A DNA stretch of 64,000 bases from an uncultured Megasphaera sp. (lineage in GTDB: Bacteria > Bacillota > Negativicutes > Veillonellales > Megasphaeraceae). Positions 16,976-26,438 of the stretch are shown here, in pieces. The notes beneath the pieces are model-generated. The model was given only the letters and a program-made list of their open reading frames with translations. It did not search any database and was not told the origin of the DNA. A program made the translations under genes and the position numbers. Every line of letters begins with the position of its first letter. Position 1 is the stretch's first letter. Where the stretch lies: the NCBI GenBank assembly GCA_900540735.1, contig UQHB01000006.1, forward strand, positions 32,508 to 96,507, in the 5' to 3' direction.

Positions 16976-18478
16976 ATGAAATTTAAAAGCACCCGCTCCA
17001 ATGAATGTGTGACACCGTCGTATGCACTCTTGCATGGCCTTGCCCAAGACGGCGGCTTATATGTACCGGAAACCTTTCCAGAAAACGTCTTAGACTATAA
17101 AACCTTAGCCGGTAAATCCTATCAAGATATTGCCGCTGTGGTCTTGTCCTATTTCTTCACGAACTTTACAGAGGAAGAACGGAAAGCCATGATTGCGTCG
17201 GCTTATAATGCTACGACCTTCCGCGATGACCGCATTGTGCCGCTCCATTCGATTGATACGGATTTGTCCATTGCCGAATTATTCCATGGCCGGACCTTAG
17301 CCTTTAAAGACTTAGCTTTATCCTTGTTCCCATATCTCTTGACGGCTGCAAAGAAGCAGGAACAAGAAACGCGGGACATCTTGATTTTGACGGCGACCTC
17401 CGGTGATACAGGGAAAGCGGCTCTCGAAGGCTTTAAAGACGTGCCCGGTACGAACATTATGGTCTTCTATCCGAGCGAAGGCGTCAGCCCGATGCAAAAA
17501 CAGCAGATGCAGAAACAAGAAGGGGCAAACGTCAAGGTTTCTGCAATTTACGGGAACTTCGACGACGCACAGAGCTTCTTAAAACGAGTCTTCACGAATG
17601 CAGAAGTCAACGCTTATGCCAACGACAAGGGCGTGCTCTTCTCCAGTGCGAACTCTATCAACATTGGCCGTCTCTTCCCGCAAGTGGCGTACTACGTCTC
17701 GACGTACGTCAATCTCGTCGACAACGGTGCCATTTCCGAAGGAGAACTGTTCGATGTAGTCGTACCGACAGGTAACTTCGGCAACATCTTAGCTGGTTAC
17801 TTTGCGAAAAAAATGGGCGTGCCTATTGGCGAACTCATTTGCGCGTCCAATAAAAACAAAGTCTTAGCGGACTTCTTTAAGACTGGTGTCTATGATATGA
17901 ATCGTGATTTCTACACGACAGACAGCCCGTCGATGGACATCCTCCTTTCGAGTAACTTTGAACGGTTCTTGTTCTACGTAGCTGGCCAAGATGCCGCAAA
18001 AGTCGCGCAGTGGGAAAAAGACCTTGCCGAAACAGGGAAAATGGCTGTGACTAAAGACGAACTTAAAACCCTGCAAGATGAATTTGTAGGCGGCTGGATT
18101 GATGACGACGAAACAGAAGCAGTCATTAACCACGTGTATAACGACTTTGGTTATCTTTTGGATCCGCACACAGCCGTAGCGTACGGTGTCTATTTAAATC
18201 GTCATAAACAAGGTCTCGACGCAGGCCGTCATACGGTCATTATGTCGACGGCCCATCCGTACAAGTTCCCACCGACTATTGTCAAAGCCTTGGCACTTAC
18301 GCCCTATGCAGACCCCTTTGATGAATTAAAAGAAATTTCTATCTTAACAGGCATGGCTTTACCGAAACCGCTCTTAGATTTGCAGCAGAAACCGGTTCGC
18401 TTTGAAACGGCCATTGCTAAAGAAGATATGAAACAAGCTGTCTTATCTTTTGTCGATGCGATTCATGAAAAGGCATAA
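16976..18478 (+). CDS. threonine synthase thrC: Threonine synthase
   Basis: PLP enzyme that converts O-phosphohomoserine to threonine, the last step of the pathway. The N-terminus (STRSNECVTPSYALLHGLAQ) and the PLP-lysine motif HGRTLAFKDLA near residue 105 are diagnostic. TATSGDTGKAALEGF and VVPTGNFGNILAGYFAKKMG follow. At 500 residues it is the long form, as in E. coli and yeast. Preceded by GGGGGAG. Other threonine genes are not in the window. The following DMT-family gene starts 16 bp later. Confidence 0.94.
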   Translation: MKFKSTRSNECVTPSYALLHGLAQDGGLYVPETFPENVLDYKTLAGKSYQDIAAVVLSYFFTNFTEEERKAMIASAYNATTFRDDRIVPLHSIDTDLSIAELFHGRTLAFKDLALSLFPYLLTAAKKQEQETRDILILTATSGDTGKAALEGFKDVPGTNIMVFYPSEGVSPMQKQQMQKQEGANVKVSAIYGNFDDAQSFLKRVFTNAEVNAYANDKGVLFSSANSINIGRLFPQVAYYVSTYVNLVDNGAISEGELFDVVVPTGNFGNILAGYFAKKMGVPIGELICASNKNKVLADFFKTGVYDMNRDFYTTDSPSMDILLSSNFERFLFYVAGQDAAKVAQWEKDLAETGKMAVTKDELKTLQDEFVGGWIDDDETEAVINHVYNDFGYLLDPHTAVAYGVYLNRHKQGLDAGRHTVIMSTAHPYKFPPTIVKALALTPYADPFDELKEISILTGMALPKPLLDLQQKPVRFETAIAKEDMKQAVLSFVDAIHEKA

Positions 18479-18493
18479 GAAGGAGCATCTATT

Positions 18494-19381
18494 GTGAATA
18501 AGGGCGTCATTTACATGATACTATCAGCCCTGGCTTTTAGTATTCAAAACGTCATTGTCAAAGAATTATCGTACACTATGGGAACAGGGGAAATCGCCTT
18601 CTTTCGCGGTTTCCTCAGTGCCCTCATCATTTTAGGCTTAATGAAATGGCAAGGCATCCATTTCTCGAAGTATGACCGGTCGTCACTCTGGTTTCGCGGC
18701 GTTGCCGGTGGTGCAGGCATGATGTTTCTCTTTTTTGCCATTCGTGAAGTGCCCCTTGCAGATATTTCTATTTTATCCCAAACGTCGGCTTTCTTCGTCA
18801 TGCTCTTTGCAGCGATTTTCCTCAAAGAAGCATTGCCTAAAGGAGCCGGGTTGCCGCTCATCGTCATTTTCTTAGGAGCCTGCCTCATCGTGCAGCCTTG
18901 GAATTTCTCGTCCTTTAATGTCTATTCGTTATTTGTCTTGGCTCAGGCTATTTTAGCGGCAGCTGCGTACACGACGGTTAGTAAGTTGACTGCATCTGGT
19001 CGGCACCATCAGTACGAAATCGTCTTTTATTTCCTCTTCTGCGCTGCTGTTGGCGGTGCAGCCATTATGGGCTTTGATTTCCAAATGCCTAATGCTAAGG
19101 AATGGATTTTATACGTGGCCATGGCTATTGTGACGGTCTTAGCCCAGGTCTGGATGACTGATGCTTACGCGTCAGCTAATGCCGTCGTCGTCAGCTTTGT
19201 CGCCTATATTGCCGTCTTTTTCAACGCTCTCTGGGGCTATGTCGTCTTTGGCGAAGTCCTGACGTTGCTCACGGTCTTTGGCGGTATAGGTATCGTTGGC
19301 GGCTCTATGTATTTGACGAAACTGAAACACGACCGCTTGAAACGGCGGCGCACGCAAGCAAACTCTACATCAGAAAGTTGA
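18494..19381 (+). CDS. DMT-superfamily (EamA) transporter
   Basis: Integral membrane protein of 295 residues with about ten hydrophobic segments in two EamA repeats. It ends in a basic cytoplasmic tail. The first repeat has ELSYTMGTGEIAFFRGFLSA and the second YASANAVVVSFVAYIAVFFN. Starts with GTG 7-8 nt after AAGGAG. It is close behind thrC and just before a TVP38 gene. Amino-acid or metabolite export is possible, but the substrate cannot be told. Confidence 0.8.
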   Translation: MNKGVIYMILSALAFSIQNVIVKELSYTMGTGEIAFFRGFLSALIILGLMKWQGIHFSKYDRSSLWFRGVAGGAGMMFLFFAIREVPLADISILSQTSAFFVMLFAAIFLKEALPKGAGLPLIVIFLGACLIVQPWNFSSFNVYSLFVLAQAILAAAAYTTVSKLTASGRHHQYEIVFYFLFCAAVGGAAIMGFDFQMPNAKEWILYVAMAIVTVLAQVWMTDAYASANAVVVSFVAYIAVFFNALWGYVVFGEVLTLLTVFGGIGIVGGSMYLTKLKHDRLKRRRTQANSTSES

Positions 19382-19384
19382 TGC

Positions 19385-20122
19385 ATGTCTATGATGAAAC
19401 TCAATGAATCGCATATAAAAATGCTCTTTTTTGCAGCCCTCCTGGCCGTCTTAGGCGGTATCCATTTGGCTTTGCCTGATTTTTACGTAACCGTCTGGGA
19501 CTTGTCGACGAGTGGCAACATGGAAGGGACTATTGCATATTTGCGCTCCTTTGGCATTTGGGCTATGGCCATTAGCATGATTATCGATATAGTCATCAAT
19601 ATGGTTGGCTTTTTGCCGTCTATCTTTATTTCGACGGCCAACGGTGTCGTCTTTGGCATTTGGACCGGGACGGTCGTCTCGTGGCTGGCCGAAACGATAG
19701 GCGTAGTCATTAGCTTCTTTTTCATGCGCACCCTCTTTCGCCATAAAGCGCAAAAGGTCATTGAACACAGCAAAATGCTCACTAAACTCGATGAATACAG
19801 TACGCTCAAAGCCATGATTATTGCCCGGGCTGTACCGTATTCGCCAAACGGCTTGGTCACGGCCTTAGGGGCCTTGAGCCACATTAGTTACCGTGACTAT
19901 ATTATTGCCTGTCTCATTGGCAAACTGCCATCTGTAGCGGTCGAAGTCGTCGTCGGCCACGACGTAGTTATGATGGAAGATAATTCCATGCGCCTGACTA
20001 TTCTCGTCATCGTCGTCGCCAGCGTCTACGGCGGTCTCTGGTATTGGAATAGACGACGGAAGGCCATTAAGGTATTAGAAAAAATTAAAGAAGATTTAAG
20101 CGATGAAAAAGGACGCTCTTAA
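19385..20122 (+). CDS. TVP38/TMEM64 family membrane protein
   Basis: 245-residue inner-membrane protein of the DedA/VTT superfamily, thought to handle lipid or small-molecule movement across the membrane. It has an N-terminal anchor, then FLPSIFISTANGVVFG, and a conserved re-entrant region: ARAVPYSPNGLVTALGALS and LIGKLPSVAVEVVVGHD. It starts 3 bp after the DMT gene and its last codons run into a terminator. Confidence 0.82.
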   Translation: MSMMKLNESHIKMLFFAALLAVLGGIHLALPDFYVTVWDLSTSGNMEGTIAYLRSFGIWAMAISMIIDIVINMVGFLPSIFISTANGVVFGIWTGTVVSWLAETIGVVISFFFMRTLFRHKAQKVIEHSKMLTKLDEYSTLKAMIIARAVPYSPNGLVTALGALSHISYRDYIIACLIGKLPSVAVEVVVGHDVVMMEDNSMRLTILVIVVASVYGGLWYWNRRRKAIKVLEKIKEDLSDEKGRS

Positions 20123-20138
20123 GAGCGTCCTTATTTTT
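20109..20138 (+). terminator. Intrinsic terminator
   Basis: A 12-bp self-complementary stem (aaggacgctctt/aagagcgtcctt) with almost no loop as written, followed by ATTTTT. It overlaps the stop of the TVP38 gene and lies between convergent genes. Confidence 0.75.
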
Positions 20139-20148
20139 GTATATGTAA

Positions 20149-21762
20149 TTATTCTTCGTCTGTTTCAGGAAGGGCGAGCTGGTCTGGTGTGGAGCAGAAC
20201 GTAAATTCCGGATTCCGTTCGACAATCCAGTTCGTTTGCCATTCGTTGGCAATGAGCAAGACTAACCGTTGCTTGTGGTCTTTGACAATCATAGCACTGT
20301 CAATATTTTTCAGTTCTTTCGTGTCATGGCCGTTATTTTGAATCCACCGGGCAACCGTGTAGGGGAGATTGTTCATCTCGAGATCTACGCCGTATTCGTG
20401 TTTTAATCGGTATTCGAGGACTTCAAACTGCAACTGCCCGACGGCACCGACGATATAGCTTTCCATAGAGCCGAGATTTTCGTAAATCTGGACGGCCCCT
20501 TCTTGGGCGAGCTGGGTCATGCCTTTGAGGAACTGTTTCCGCTTCATCGAGTCTTTAGCGCGAATGCGGGCAAATAATTCCGGTGGGAACGTTGGGAAGT
20601 CTTGGAAGGTCACTTTCTTCTTGCCCGAATAGAGCGTGTCCCCAACGCCCATGGTGCCGTTATCGAAGACACCGATGATATCGCCAGGGTAGGCATCTTC
20701 GACAATCGTCCGTTCTGTGGCGAGGAACTGTTGGGGCTGCATGAGCCGCAAGGTCTTGCCGGACTGACGGTGTGTAACGGTCATGCCTTTTTCGAATTTC
20801 CCAGAGCAAATGCGCATGAAAACGATGCGGTCATGATGCTGTGGGTTCATGTTCGCCTGAATCTTAAAGACGAATGACGTAAACTGGTCTGATGTCGGTT
20901 CGACTACGCCTTCTTGGCATTTCCGCGGCTGTGGTTTTGGAGCCATACGGAGGAATTCTTCCAGGAATGGTTTGACCCCGAAGTTAGTCATGGCCGAGCC
21001 AAAGAACATAGGCGTTAAGAGGCCTTGTTTGACCTTTTCCATATCGAATTCGTCGCCAGCCATGTCGAGGAGTTCGATGTCATCGATTAAGGCCTGATGG
21101 ACTTCGTCTTCGAGTAAGTCTTTAAAGACCGGGTCATCAGCAGAGCCTTTCGTCGAAGCTAACTTCCGCTGGCCGTGAGATGTATCTTTTTCAAAGAGCT
21201 CAATCGATGCTTGGGCGCGGTCGTAAATGCCTTGATAATTGCCGTTAATGCCAATAGGCCAGTTCATAGGATACGCATGAATGCCTAAGGTATTTTCGAT
21301 TTCGTCCATTAAATCAAAGGGGTTGCGGCCGAAATGGTCAATCTTGTTGACGAACGTAAAAATGGGGATACCCCGTTCTTTACAGACGCGGAACAATTTC
21401 TTCGTCTGCGCTTCGACACCTTTAGCAACGTCAATGAGCATGACTGCACTATCTGCAGCCATGAGCGTACGGTACGTATCTTCACTGAAGTCTTGGTGCC
21501 CTGGTGTATCCAGGATATTAATATGGTGGCCTTCGTAATCAAATTGAAGCACCGAGCTGGTAACAGAAATACCACGCTGTTTTTCGATTTCCATCCAGTC
21601 TGATACGGCATGTTTCGCTGTTTTTCTGGCTTTGACGGAACCGGCTAAGTGAATGGCACCGCCGTAGAGTAATAATTTTTCTGTTAATGTCGTTTTACCA
21701 GCATCTGGATGGGAGATGATGGCAAAGGTACGACGACTGTTTACTTCATCAAGTAACGACAT
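20149..21762 (-). CDS. prfC: Peptide chain release factor 3
   Basis: GTPase that recycles RF1/RF2 after termination. G1 is SHPDAGKTTLTEKLL, G3 LDTPGHQDFSEDTYR and G4 NKIDH. The GSAMTNFGVKPFLEEFL and AVGQLQFEVLEYRLKHEYGV segments are typical of RF3. The start is taken as ATG 21762 (MSLLDEVNSRRTF), since GAGGTGG lies just upstream. The ATG 12 nt earlier overlaps that ribosome site. Monocistronic. Confidence 0.95.
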   Translation of the reverse strand: MSLLDEVNSRRTFAIISHPDAGKTTLTEKLLLYGGAIHLAGSVKARKTAKHAVSDWMEIEKQRGISVTSSVLQFDYEGHHINILDTPGHQDFSEDTYRTLMAADSAVMLIDVAKGVEAQTKKLFRVCKERGIPIFTFVNKIDHFGRNPFDLMDEIENTLGIHAYPMNWPIGINGNYQGIYDRAQASIELFEKDTSHGQRKLASTKGSADDPVFKDLLEDEVHQALIDDIELLDMAGDEFDMEKVKQGLLTPMFFGSAMTNFGVKPFLEEFLRMAPKPQPRKCQEGVVEPTSDQFTSFVFKIQANMNPQHHDRIVFMRICSGKFEKGMTVTHRQSGKTLRLMQPQQFLATERTIVEDAYPGDIIGVFDNGTMGVGDTLYSGKKKVTFQDFPTFPPELFARIRAKDSMKRKQFLKGMTQLAQEGAVQIYENLGSMESYIVGAVGQLQFEVLEYRLKHEYGVDLEMNNLPYTVARWIQNNGHDTKELKNIDSAMIVKDHKQRLVLLIANEWQTNWIVERNPEFTFCSTPDQLALPETDEE

Positions 21763-21857
21763 AATCCACCTCATCTACGTGTAATCCTAAACTTTACAAT
21801 ACATTTTATTATATAAGTTTTTTACATCCCTTGCAAGGAGAAGTTTGGCATATACAG

Positions 21858-21890
21858 AAAGCAGTTGTACAACATGAGTACAACTGCTTT
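21858..21890 (-). terminator. Terminator after putP
   Basis: A 13-bp stem (aaagcagttgtac with gtacaactgcttt) encloses a 7-nt loop just past the putP stop on the minus strand. Its U tract is weak. Confidence 0.65.
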
Positions 21891-21900
21891 TAGTATGGAC

Positions 21901-23409
21901 TTACTGATGGTCTTCGCCACGAAGAATCGTAATTTTTTGTTTTAAATGGATAGCCTTATCGAACTCAGCGAGCATAGCCGGTGTCGGTGGTGTATCGAAT
22001 TTGCTGACGACATAAATGGCAATGAGGGAGAAGATAAACCCTGGCACGATTTCATATAAGCCGAACCAACCGAATTGTTTCCAAATGAGGACGGTCAGGC
22101 CGCCGACGATAATGCCTGCTAAGGCACCGTTACGGGTCATGCGTTTCCAGTAGAGCGAGAGGAGGATAGTCGGCCCAAAGGCAGCACCAAAACCGGCCCA
22201 CGCGTAAGAGACCATGGTCAAAATGTAGCTATTTGGGTCGAGAGCCATAATGATAGCAAACATAGAGACGACGAGCACTGTAATACGGCTGACATAAATC
22301 AGTTCTTTATCGCTGGCGTGCTGCCGGAAGAACGTATTATACAGGTCGCGGGAAATAGCTGACGCCGTGACGAGGAGCTGTGACGATGCTGTACTCATGA
22401 TGGCCGCCAAGACGGCGGAGAGGATGAGACCTGTCGCAAAGGGCGGGAAGAGCTGGTCACTCATGACGAGGAAGACCTTTTCTGTATCCGGCCCTGTGAG
22501 CGGTGTAGTCACGACGAGTTTGCCGACGAGACCAACGAAGACTGCTGCAATGAGGGAGATAATGACCCAGGTCATGGCAATGTATTTGGATTTACGTAAC
22601 TCTAAGGGGTCACCAATGGCCATGAAACGTACGAGAATATGAGGCTGACCGAAATAGCCAACGCCCCAAGCTAAGGCAGAAATAATGGCAATGACACCGG
22701 TCGTGGATGTATCAGGCGCAATGTCGAGGAGATGCGGTGCTTCTGTAGAAAGACGAGTCATCGTTTCCGTAAAGCCACCGGCAACCATCATGCCGACGAG
22801 GGGCACGAGGACGATAGCTAAGAACATCATGCACCCTTGAATGAAGTCCGTCCAGCAAACGGCCATAAAGCCGCCGAGGAAGGTATAGACTACGACGACG
22901 CCGGCACTTAAGAGGAGAGCCGAGAAATAGTCCATGCCAAAGACAGCTTCAAAGAGCTTACCGCCCGAGACAAAGCCGGATGACGTATAAATCATGAAGA
23001 AAATCAAAATGAAAATGGCCGAAATAATCCGTAAAATATTTTTGTCATCGTGGAAGCGGTTTTTTAAATAGTCCGGCATAGTCAAGCTGTTATTAGCAAC
23101 TTCTGTATAGTTGCGCAGACGCTGGGCTACAAAATGCCAGTTCAGCCACGTACCAATAGAAATCCCAATGGCAATCCACGATGCGGAAATACCTGTTGCA
23201 TACGCAAAGCCCGGCACGCCCATGAGCATCCAGCCGCTCATGTCAGACGCTTCCGCACTCATGGATGTAATCCATGGCCCCAAGCTGCGGCCGCCGAGAA
23301 TGTAGTCACTCAAGCGTTGTTGTGACCGCGAGTAATACACGCCTATGAGCAACATAGCTATTAAATAAATAGCAAAGGCCACGAGAATAGGCACATTAAT
23401 GTGAGACAT
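21901..23409 (-). CDS. putP: Sodium/proline symporter
   Basis: Na+-coupled proline importer of the SSS family. 502 residues with about 13 hydrophobic segments. PutP motifs: GGRSLGPWITSMSAEASDMS, LMGVPGFAYATGISASWIAI, the sodium-site region ASSQLLVTASAISRDLY and GWGVGYFGQPHI-like segment (read here as WGVGYFGQPHILVRFMAI). GAGGGGGA is just upstream of the ATG. A promoter lies at 23467-23495 and the gene is alone. Regulation may involve repeats in the divergent spacer. Confidence 0.92.
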   Translation of the reverse strand: MSHINVPILVAFAIYLIAMLLIGVYYSRSQQRLSDYILGGRSLGPWITSMSAEASDMSGWMLMGVPGFAYATGISASWIAIGISIGTWLNWHFVAQRLRNYTEVANNSLTMPDYLKNRFHDDKNILRIISAIFILIFFMIYTSSGFVSGGKLFEAVFGMDYFSALLLSAGVVVVYTFLGGFMAVCWTDFIQGCMMFLAIVLVPLVGMMVAGGFTETMTRLSTEAPHLLDIAPDTSTTGVIAIISALAWGVGYFGQPHILVRFMAIGDPLELRKSKYIAMTWVIISLIAAVFVGLVGKLVVTTPLTGPDTEKVFLVMSDQLFPPFATGLILSAVLAAIMSTASSQLLVTASAISRDLYNTFFRQHASDKELIYVSRITVLVVSMFAIIMALDPNSYILTMVSYAWAGFGAAFGPTILLSLYWKRMTRNGALAGIIVGGLTVLIWKQFGWFGLYEIVPGFIFSLIAIYVVSKFDTPPTPAMLAEFDKAIHLKQKITILRGEDHQ

Positions 23410-23466
23410 AGAAAATAAATCCCCCTCTAGTAAAGAATATAAGGAATATAAATATACGATGTCCCT

Positions 23467-23495
23467 ATTTTACTGTATTTTTACGAGAGAGGCAA
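23467..23495 (-). promoter_or_regulatory. Promoter of putP with nearby repeats
   Basis: Minus strand: TTGCCT (23490-23495), a 17-nt spacer, TAAAAT (23467-23472). Just upstream, between putP and the divergent gene, AGTACTTT occurs twice and ATAAAGT/ACTTTAT forms an inverted repeat (about 23495-23538). These could be operator sites. Confidence 0.5.
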
Positions 23496-23600
23496 GTACT
23501 TTCACTTGATAAAGTCCACAATGAAGGAGTACTTTATAGTATAATCTATGATTTCATGGTATACTTAAGCATATCTTAAGGTTACTAGAGAAAGAAGGGA

Positions 23601-24305
23601 ATGCCTTTGAAACGGATTGATCCATATACACCAGACGGATTTCATCGTCTTTTATTTTCTTCCATCGTCGGTGCAGCCGCCGGGAGTGAGTCCACTGCAA
23701 CGTCACTGACAGACGATACGAAACAGTGGCTGTCTTACGTCTTAGCGACCATATACACCTTATACGGCAGTGTGCCTATGGCTGTCTTGACGAAAGTATA
23801 CAACCAACGCCGGGGCGCACCGAAAACGGCTCTAGACTTAGCCCGTATGTTGCAACAAATCCCGGCAGAAGCGCAGACTTTTGCCCTTAGTCACGGTGAA
23901 ATCTATGACAAGCACATTGCACCGGATACAGCCGCGGCCATTGTCTGGAATCGCCGGGACGTAGATTTTTTCATTCCGCCTAAAGAAGTCATTGAACACG
24001 CTGACTTAGGCATGATTGCCTTTGTCCCTATGGACCGCCTGAGCCAGACACTCAGTGATTTACTGGATATTACGGTCGTCTCTGAAGGGGAAGTAATCCA
24101 GCTCTGGCAGTCTGTCCTGATGATGCTCGCTGCTAGCGAATCTATCGAACACATTGTGACGGCTGTGGCAAACCTTCATTTCGTCACATCACCGCGGGAA
24201 GTAAAGTGGCTCGAAGGGTTACTTGCTATGTGGAATGACATTGTACCCAAATGGCGCAATGCCGGTCATAGTGACGAAGCATTGCGCCGTATGAATGTGT
24301 TATAA
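23601..24305 (+). CDS. Unknown conserved-looking protein
   Basis: 234 residues, no signal peptide or membrane segment. I do not recognise a family. It is mostly helical by eye, with an N-terminal block (RIDPYTPDGFHRLLFSSIVG), a central acidic part with FFIPPKEVIEHADLGMIAFV, and a C-terminal helical block ending LRRMNVL. Codon use matches the housekeeping genes, so it is probably a real chromosomal gene. AGAAGGGA directly touches the ATG at 23601, while a TTG at 23607 would have better spacing. It diverges from putP and abuts the convergent acyltransferase with no gap. Confidence 0.7.
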   Translation: MPLKRIDPYTPDGFHRLLFSSIVGAAAGSESTATSLTDDTKQWLSYVLATIYTLYGSVPMAVLTKVYNQRRGAPKTALDLARMLQQIPAEAQTFALSHGEIYDKHIAPDTAAAIVWNRRDVDFFIPPKEVIEHADLGMIAFVPMDRLSQTLSDLLDITVVSEGEVIQLWQSVLMMLAASESIEHIVTAVANLHFVTSPREVKWLEGLLAMWNDIVPKWRNAGHSDEALRRMNVL

Positions 24306-25412
24306 TTATTTTCCTTGGAGACAAATGCGCAGCCATTTCGGTAAAGGCAGTTTCTTGACAATAGCCGAGTACGCCGCAGCACAGCAGGCAACGATGAGGT
24401 ATATGGCGATGATGTAAAGAGACCGCAAATAGAAGTGGAAGTGTGCGGCTAGTCCTGTACAAAGACTGAGGAAAACAGGATGGACTAAGTAAATGGGATA
24501 CGAGTAATTCCCGAGCATGGAAAAGAGACTGTCTATCCACACCGGTACAGGACGGCATTCCCACCAGTAGAGGAGGAAGAGCAGCGTCGACAAGGTGTAG
24601 CACATGCCAATGGGGCTGAGCTGATGGACTGTGAAGACCGCTGCTAAGGCATCGTAGTGGAGGATATCCATGACTTCGTAATAAGCCGCAACCATGCCGA
24701 GCGTCGTAAGGCCTTGGAAGAGATTAATCAGTTTGCCGTGCCGCGTCAGCCAGGCTGTAACGTCGTGGAAATGTTCTGCCGTAAAGGCCCCGAACATGAA
24801 GATGAAAAGGTAGTGGAAGACGATGTAATTTAAGCGGTAATTAAACGCATCTTGGATGAGGGGATTCGCAGACTGAACGGTCCAAATGTAGCTCGAGTAA
24901 AAGTTAAAGACCATATTGGCCACTAAGAGCAGTGTAAAGGACGGCCACGGCGCACGGTTAAGGAGGCGCAGGAAAGGCCGCCACAAGGGCATGAGGACGT
25001 AGAACCAGAGCAAAATGACGAGAAAGTAAATGTGATACATAGCCAGGCCGTACCACAAGGTCTTGATGAACGTCGCCGGTTCGAAGAGATTCCAATTATG
25101 GCTGAGGACAGAGACGTAGGCCATGTAAAATAAGGACCACGCTACATACGGCACGAGAACTGTGCGAATACGGCGTTTTAAATAGTCCTTGTATTGAAAG
25201 GGGTGGTCTAAGGGCTGGCTGTAAAACATGCCGAACGCCGAGAGAAAGAAAAAGGCTGGCACTGAAAAGCGCGAGAGAATCTCTAAGACCGCAATGAGGC
25301 TGAGATTGGGCGTCGGCACCGTAATAGCCACAGAGCCGACGTGAATGGCAATGACGCCGAGCATGCACAACCCGCGCATGTAATTAATAGAATGAATGAA
25401 ACGTTTTGACAT
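24306..25412 (-). CDS. Acyltransferase family 3 membrane protein
   Basis: 368-residue multi-pass protein of the OafA/YrhL-type acyltransferase 3 family, which usually O-acetylates surface sugars. It opens with the family-typical FIHSINYMRGLCMLGVIAIHV (Arg and His of the catalytic region) and has about ten hydrophobic segments. FFLSAFGMFYSQPL is the usual second motif. Substrate unknown; no sugar biosynthesis genes lie beside it. The stop codons of this gene and the preceding plus-strand gene are adjacent. Confidence 0.82.
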   Translation of the reverse strand: MSKRFIHSINYMRGLCMLGVIAIHVGSVAITVPTPNLSLIAVLEILSRFSVPAFFFLSAFGMFYSQPLDHPFQYKDYLKRRIRTVLVPYVAWSLFYMAYVSVLSHNWNLFEPATFIKTLWYGLAMYHIYFLVILLWFYVLMPLWRPFLRLLNRAPWPSFTLLLVANMVFNFYSSYIWTVQSANPLIQDAFNYRLNYIVFHYLFIFMFGAFTAEHFHDVTAWLTRHGKLINLFQGLTTLGMVAAYYEVMDILHYDALAAVFTVHQLSPIGMCYTLSTLLFLLYWWECRPVPVWIDSLFSMLGNYSYPIYLVHPVFLSLCTGLAAHFHFYLRSLYIIAIYLIVACCAAAYSAIVKKLPLPKWLRICLQGK

Positions 25413-25451
25413 GTGACACCTCTATAGATACAATAAGATAAGAACGTCTTT

Positions 25452-25460
25452 ATTATAACA
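25452..25460 (-). promoter_or_regulatory. Extended -10 promoter of the acyltransferase gene
   Basis: Minus-strand TGTTATAAT (TG-N-TATAAT) lies 40 nt before the acyltransferase start, in the 78-bp divergent spacer. No clear -35. Confidence 0.4.
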
Positions 25461-25490
25461 AATTTTTTAGATTTATGTAGGGAGTATACG

Positions 25491-26012
25491 ATGAATCATG
25501 ATATGATACAAAAAAGTACGCGTACAGCCTTGCTCTTAACGGCTACGCTCATCTTACAAGGGCTGCGATTGCTCATTCCTATTCCGCCGCAAGTGAGTAT
25601 GTTTGTCGTCGGTGCCCTGGTCAATGCGTGCCTCGTCGTCGCCGTCCTCACGATTAGCTGGCGGGCCGGTGTCATCGTGGCCTGTGTGACACCTTTTTTC
25701 GCCTGGCTCGAAGGGATGCTGCCGCTGCCGCCGTTTATAGTGCCTGTAGCTCTTGGCAATACGGTCTATGTCCTGTTATACTACGTACAGCAACAGTGGC
25801 GCATTACAAACGGCTACGCTAGTGTCGTTGCCGCAACGGTGTGCAAAACAGTAGTGTTATACGGCTCCTTTTATATGCTCTTTAGTTTTGTCGCCTTTCC
25901 CGATGCTGTGCGGCATATGATTCTCTTTGCCATGAGCTGGCCCCAGCTCTGGACGGGCTTTGCCGGAGGTATTCTCGGCATCTATTTGAGTCGGCGCATA
26001 CCGACTATATAA
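25491..26012 (+). CDS. Possible ECF transporter S component
   Basis: 173-residue integral membrane protein with about five or six hydrophobic helices. It begins with a short polar N-terminus, then LLLTATLILQGLRLLIPIPP, PFFAWLEGMLPLPPFIVPVALGN and GYASVVAATVCKTVVLYGSF. Size, the Pro-rich loop and the Ala/Gly packing resemble substrate-binding (S) subunits of ECF vitamin transporters. Its place directly upstream of the folate genes suggests a pterin, folate or related substrate, but this is inference. The energising EcfAT genes are not here. Confidence 0.6.
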   Translation: MNHDMIQKSTRTALLLTATLILQGLRLLIPIPPQVSMFVVGALVNACLVVAVLTISWRAGVIVACVTPFFAWLEGMLPLPPFIVPVALGNTVYVLLYYVQQQWRITNGYASVVAATVCKTVVLYGSFYMLFSFVAFPDAVRHMILFAMSWPQLWTGFAGGILGIYLSRRIPTI

Positions 26013-26033
26013 TCACACCCAGGAGGAACGGAT

Positions 26034-26435
26034 ATGTGGAATGTATTATATTATATACCGGCTCTCATTGGCTTTTTTTTAATCGCCATGGGAACGTATC
26101 ACGGCTATCGGCTGCGTCGTCTCGTACGGCGTTGTACACAGCCTGCAGAAGGGAAACTACTCGGCTTTGTCGAAGAAAAACGCAAAGGCGGAAATCTCTA
26201 TTTTCCTGTCGTTACCTTTGCGGTCGATGGTACGACGTACAAGGCGCGGTACACCTTTGGCAATACCGAATGGCCCTATGTGGCTGGTGATGCTGTGAGC
26301 TTGCGGTATAATCCGGCTAATCCGGAAGACATTTACTTATATCACCAAGAACGACCATGGCAGCAATACGCCAGCCCTGTCTGTATCATCGTCGGCGGCT
26401 TGCTGTTCATTGGTGCCTACTACTACATGCTCTAG
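26034..26435 (+). CDS. DUF3592-type membrane protein
   Basis: 133 residues: an N-terminal membrane helix (IPALIGFFLIAMGTYHGYRL), a soluble beta-rich part (PVVTFAVDGTTYKARYTFGN and SLRYNPANPEDIYLY) and a C-terminal helix. This is the usual DUF3592 layout, of unknown function. AGGAGGAA precedes the ATG. It sits between the ECF-like gene and folE with very short gaps, so it is probably co-transcribed with the folate genes. Confidence 0.7.
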   Translation: MWNVLYYIPALIGFFLIAMGTYHGYRLRRLVRRCTQPAEGKLLGFVEEKRKGGNLYFPVVTFAVDGTTYKARYTFGNTEWPYVAGDAVSLRYNPANPEDIYLYHQERPWQQYASPVCIIVGGLLFIGAYYYML

Positions 26436-26438
26436 GGG

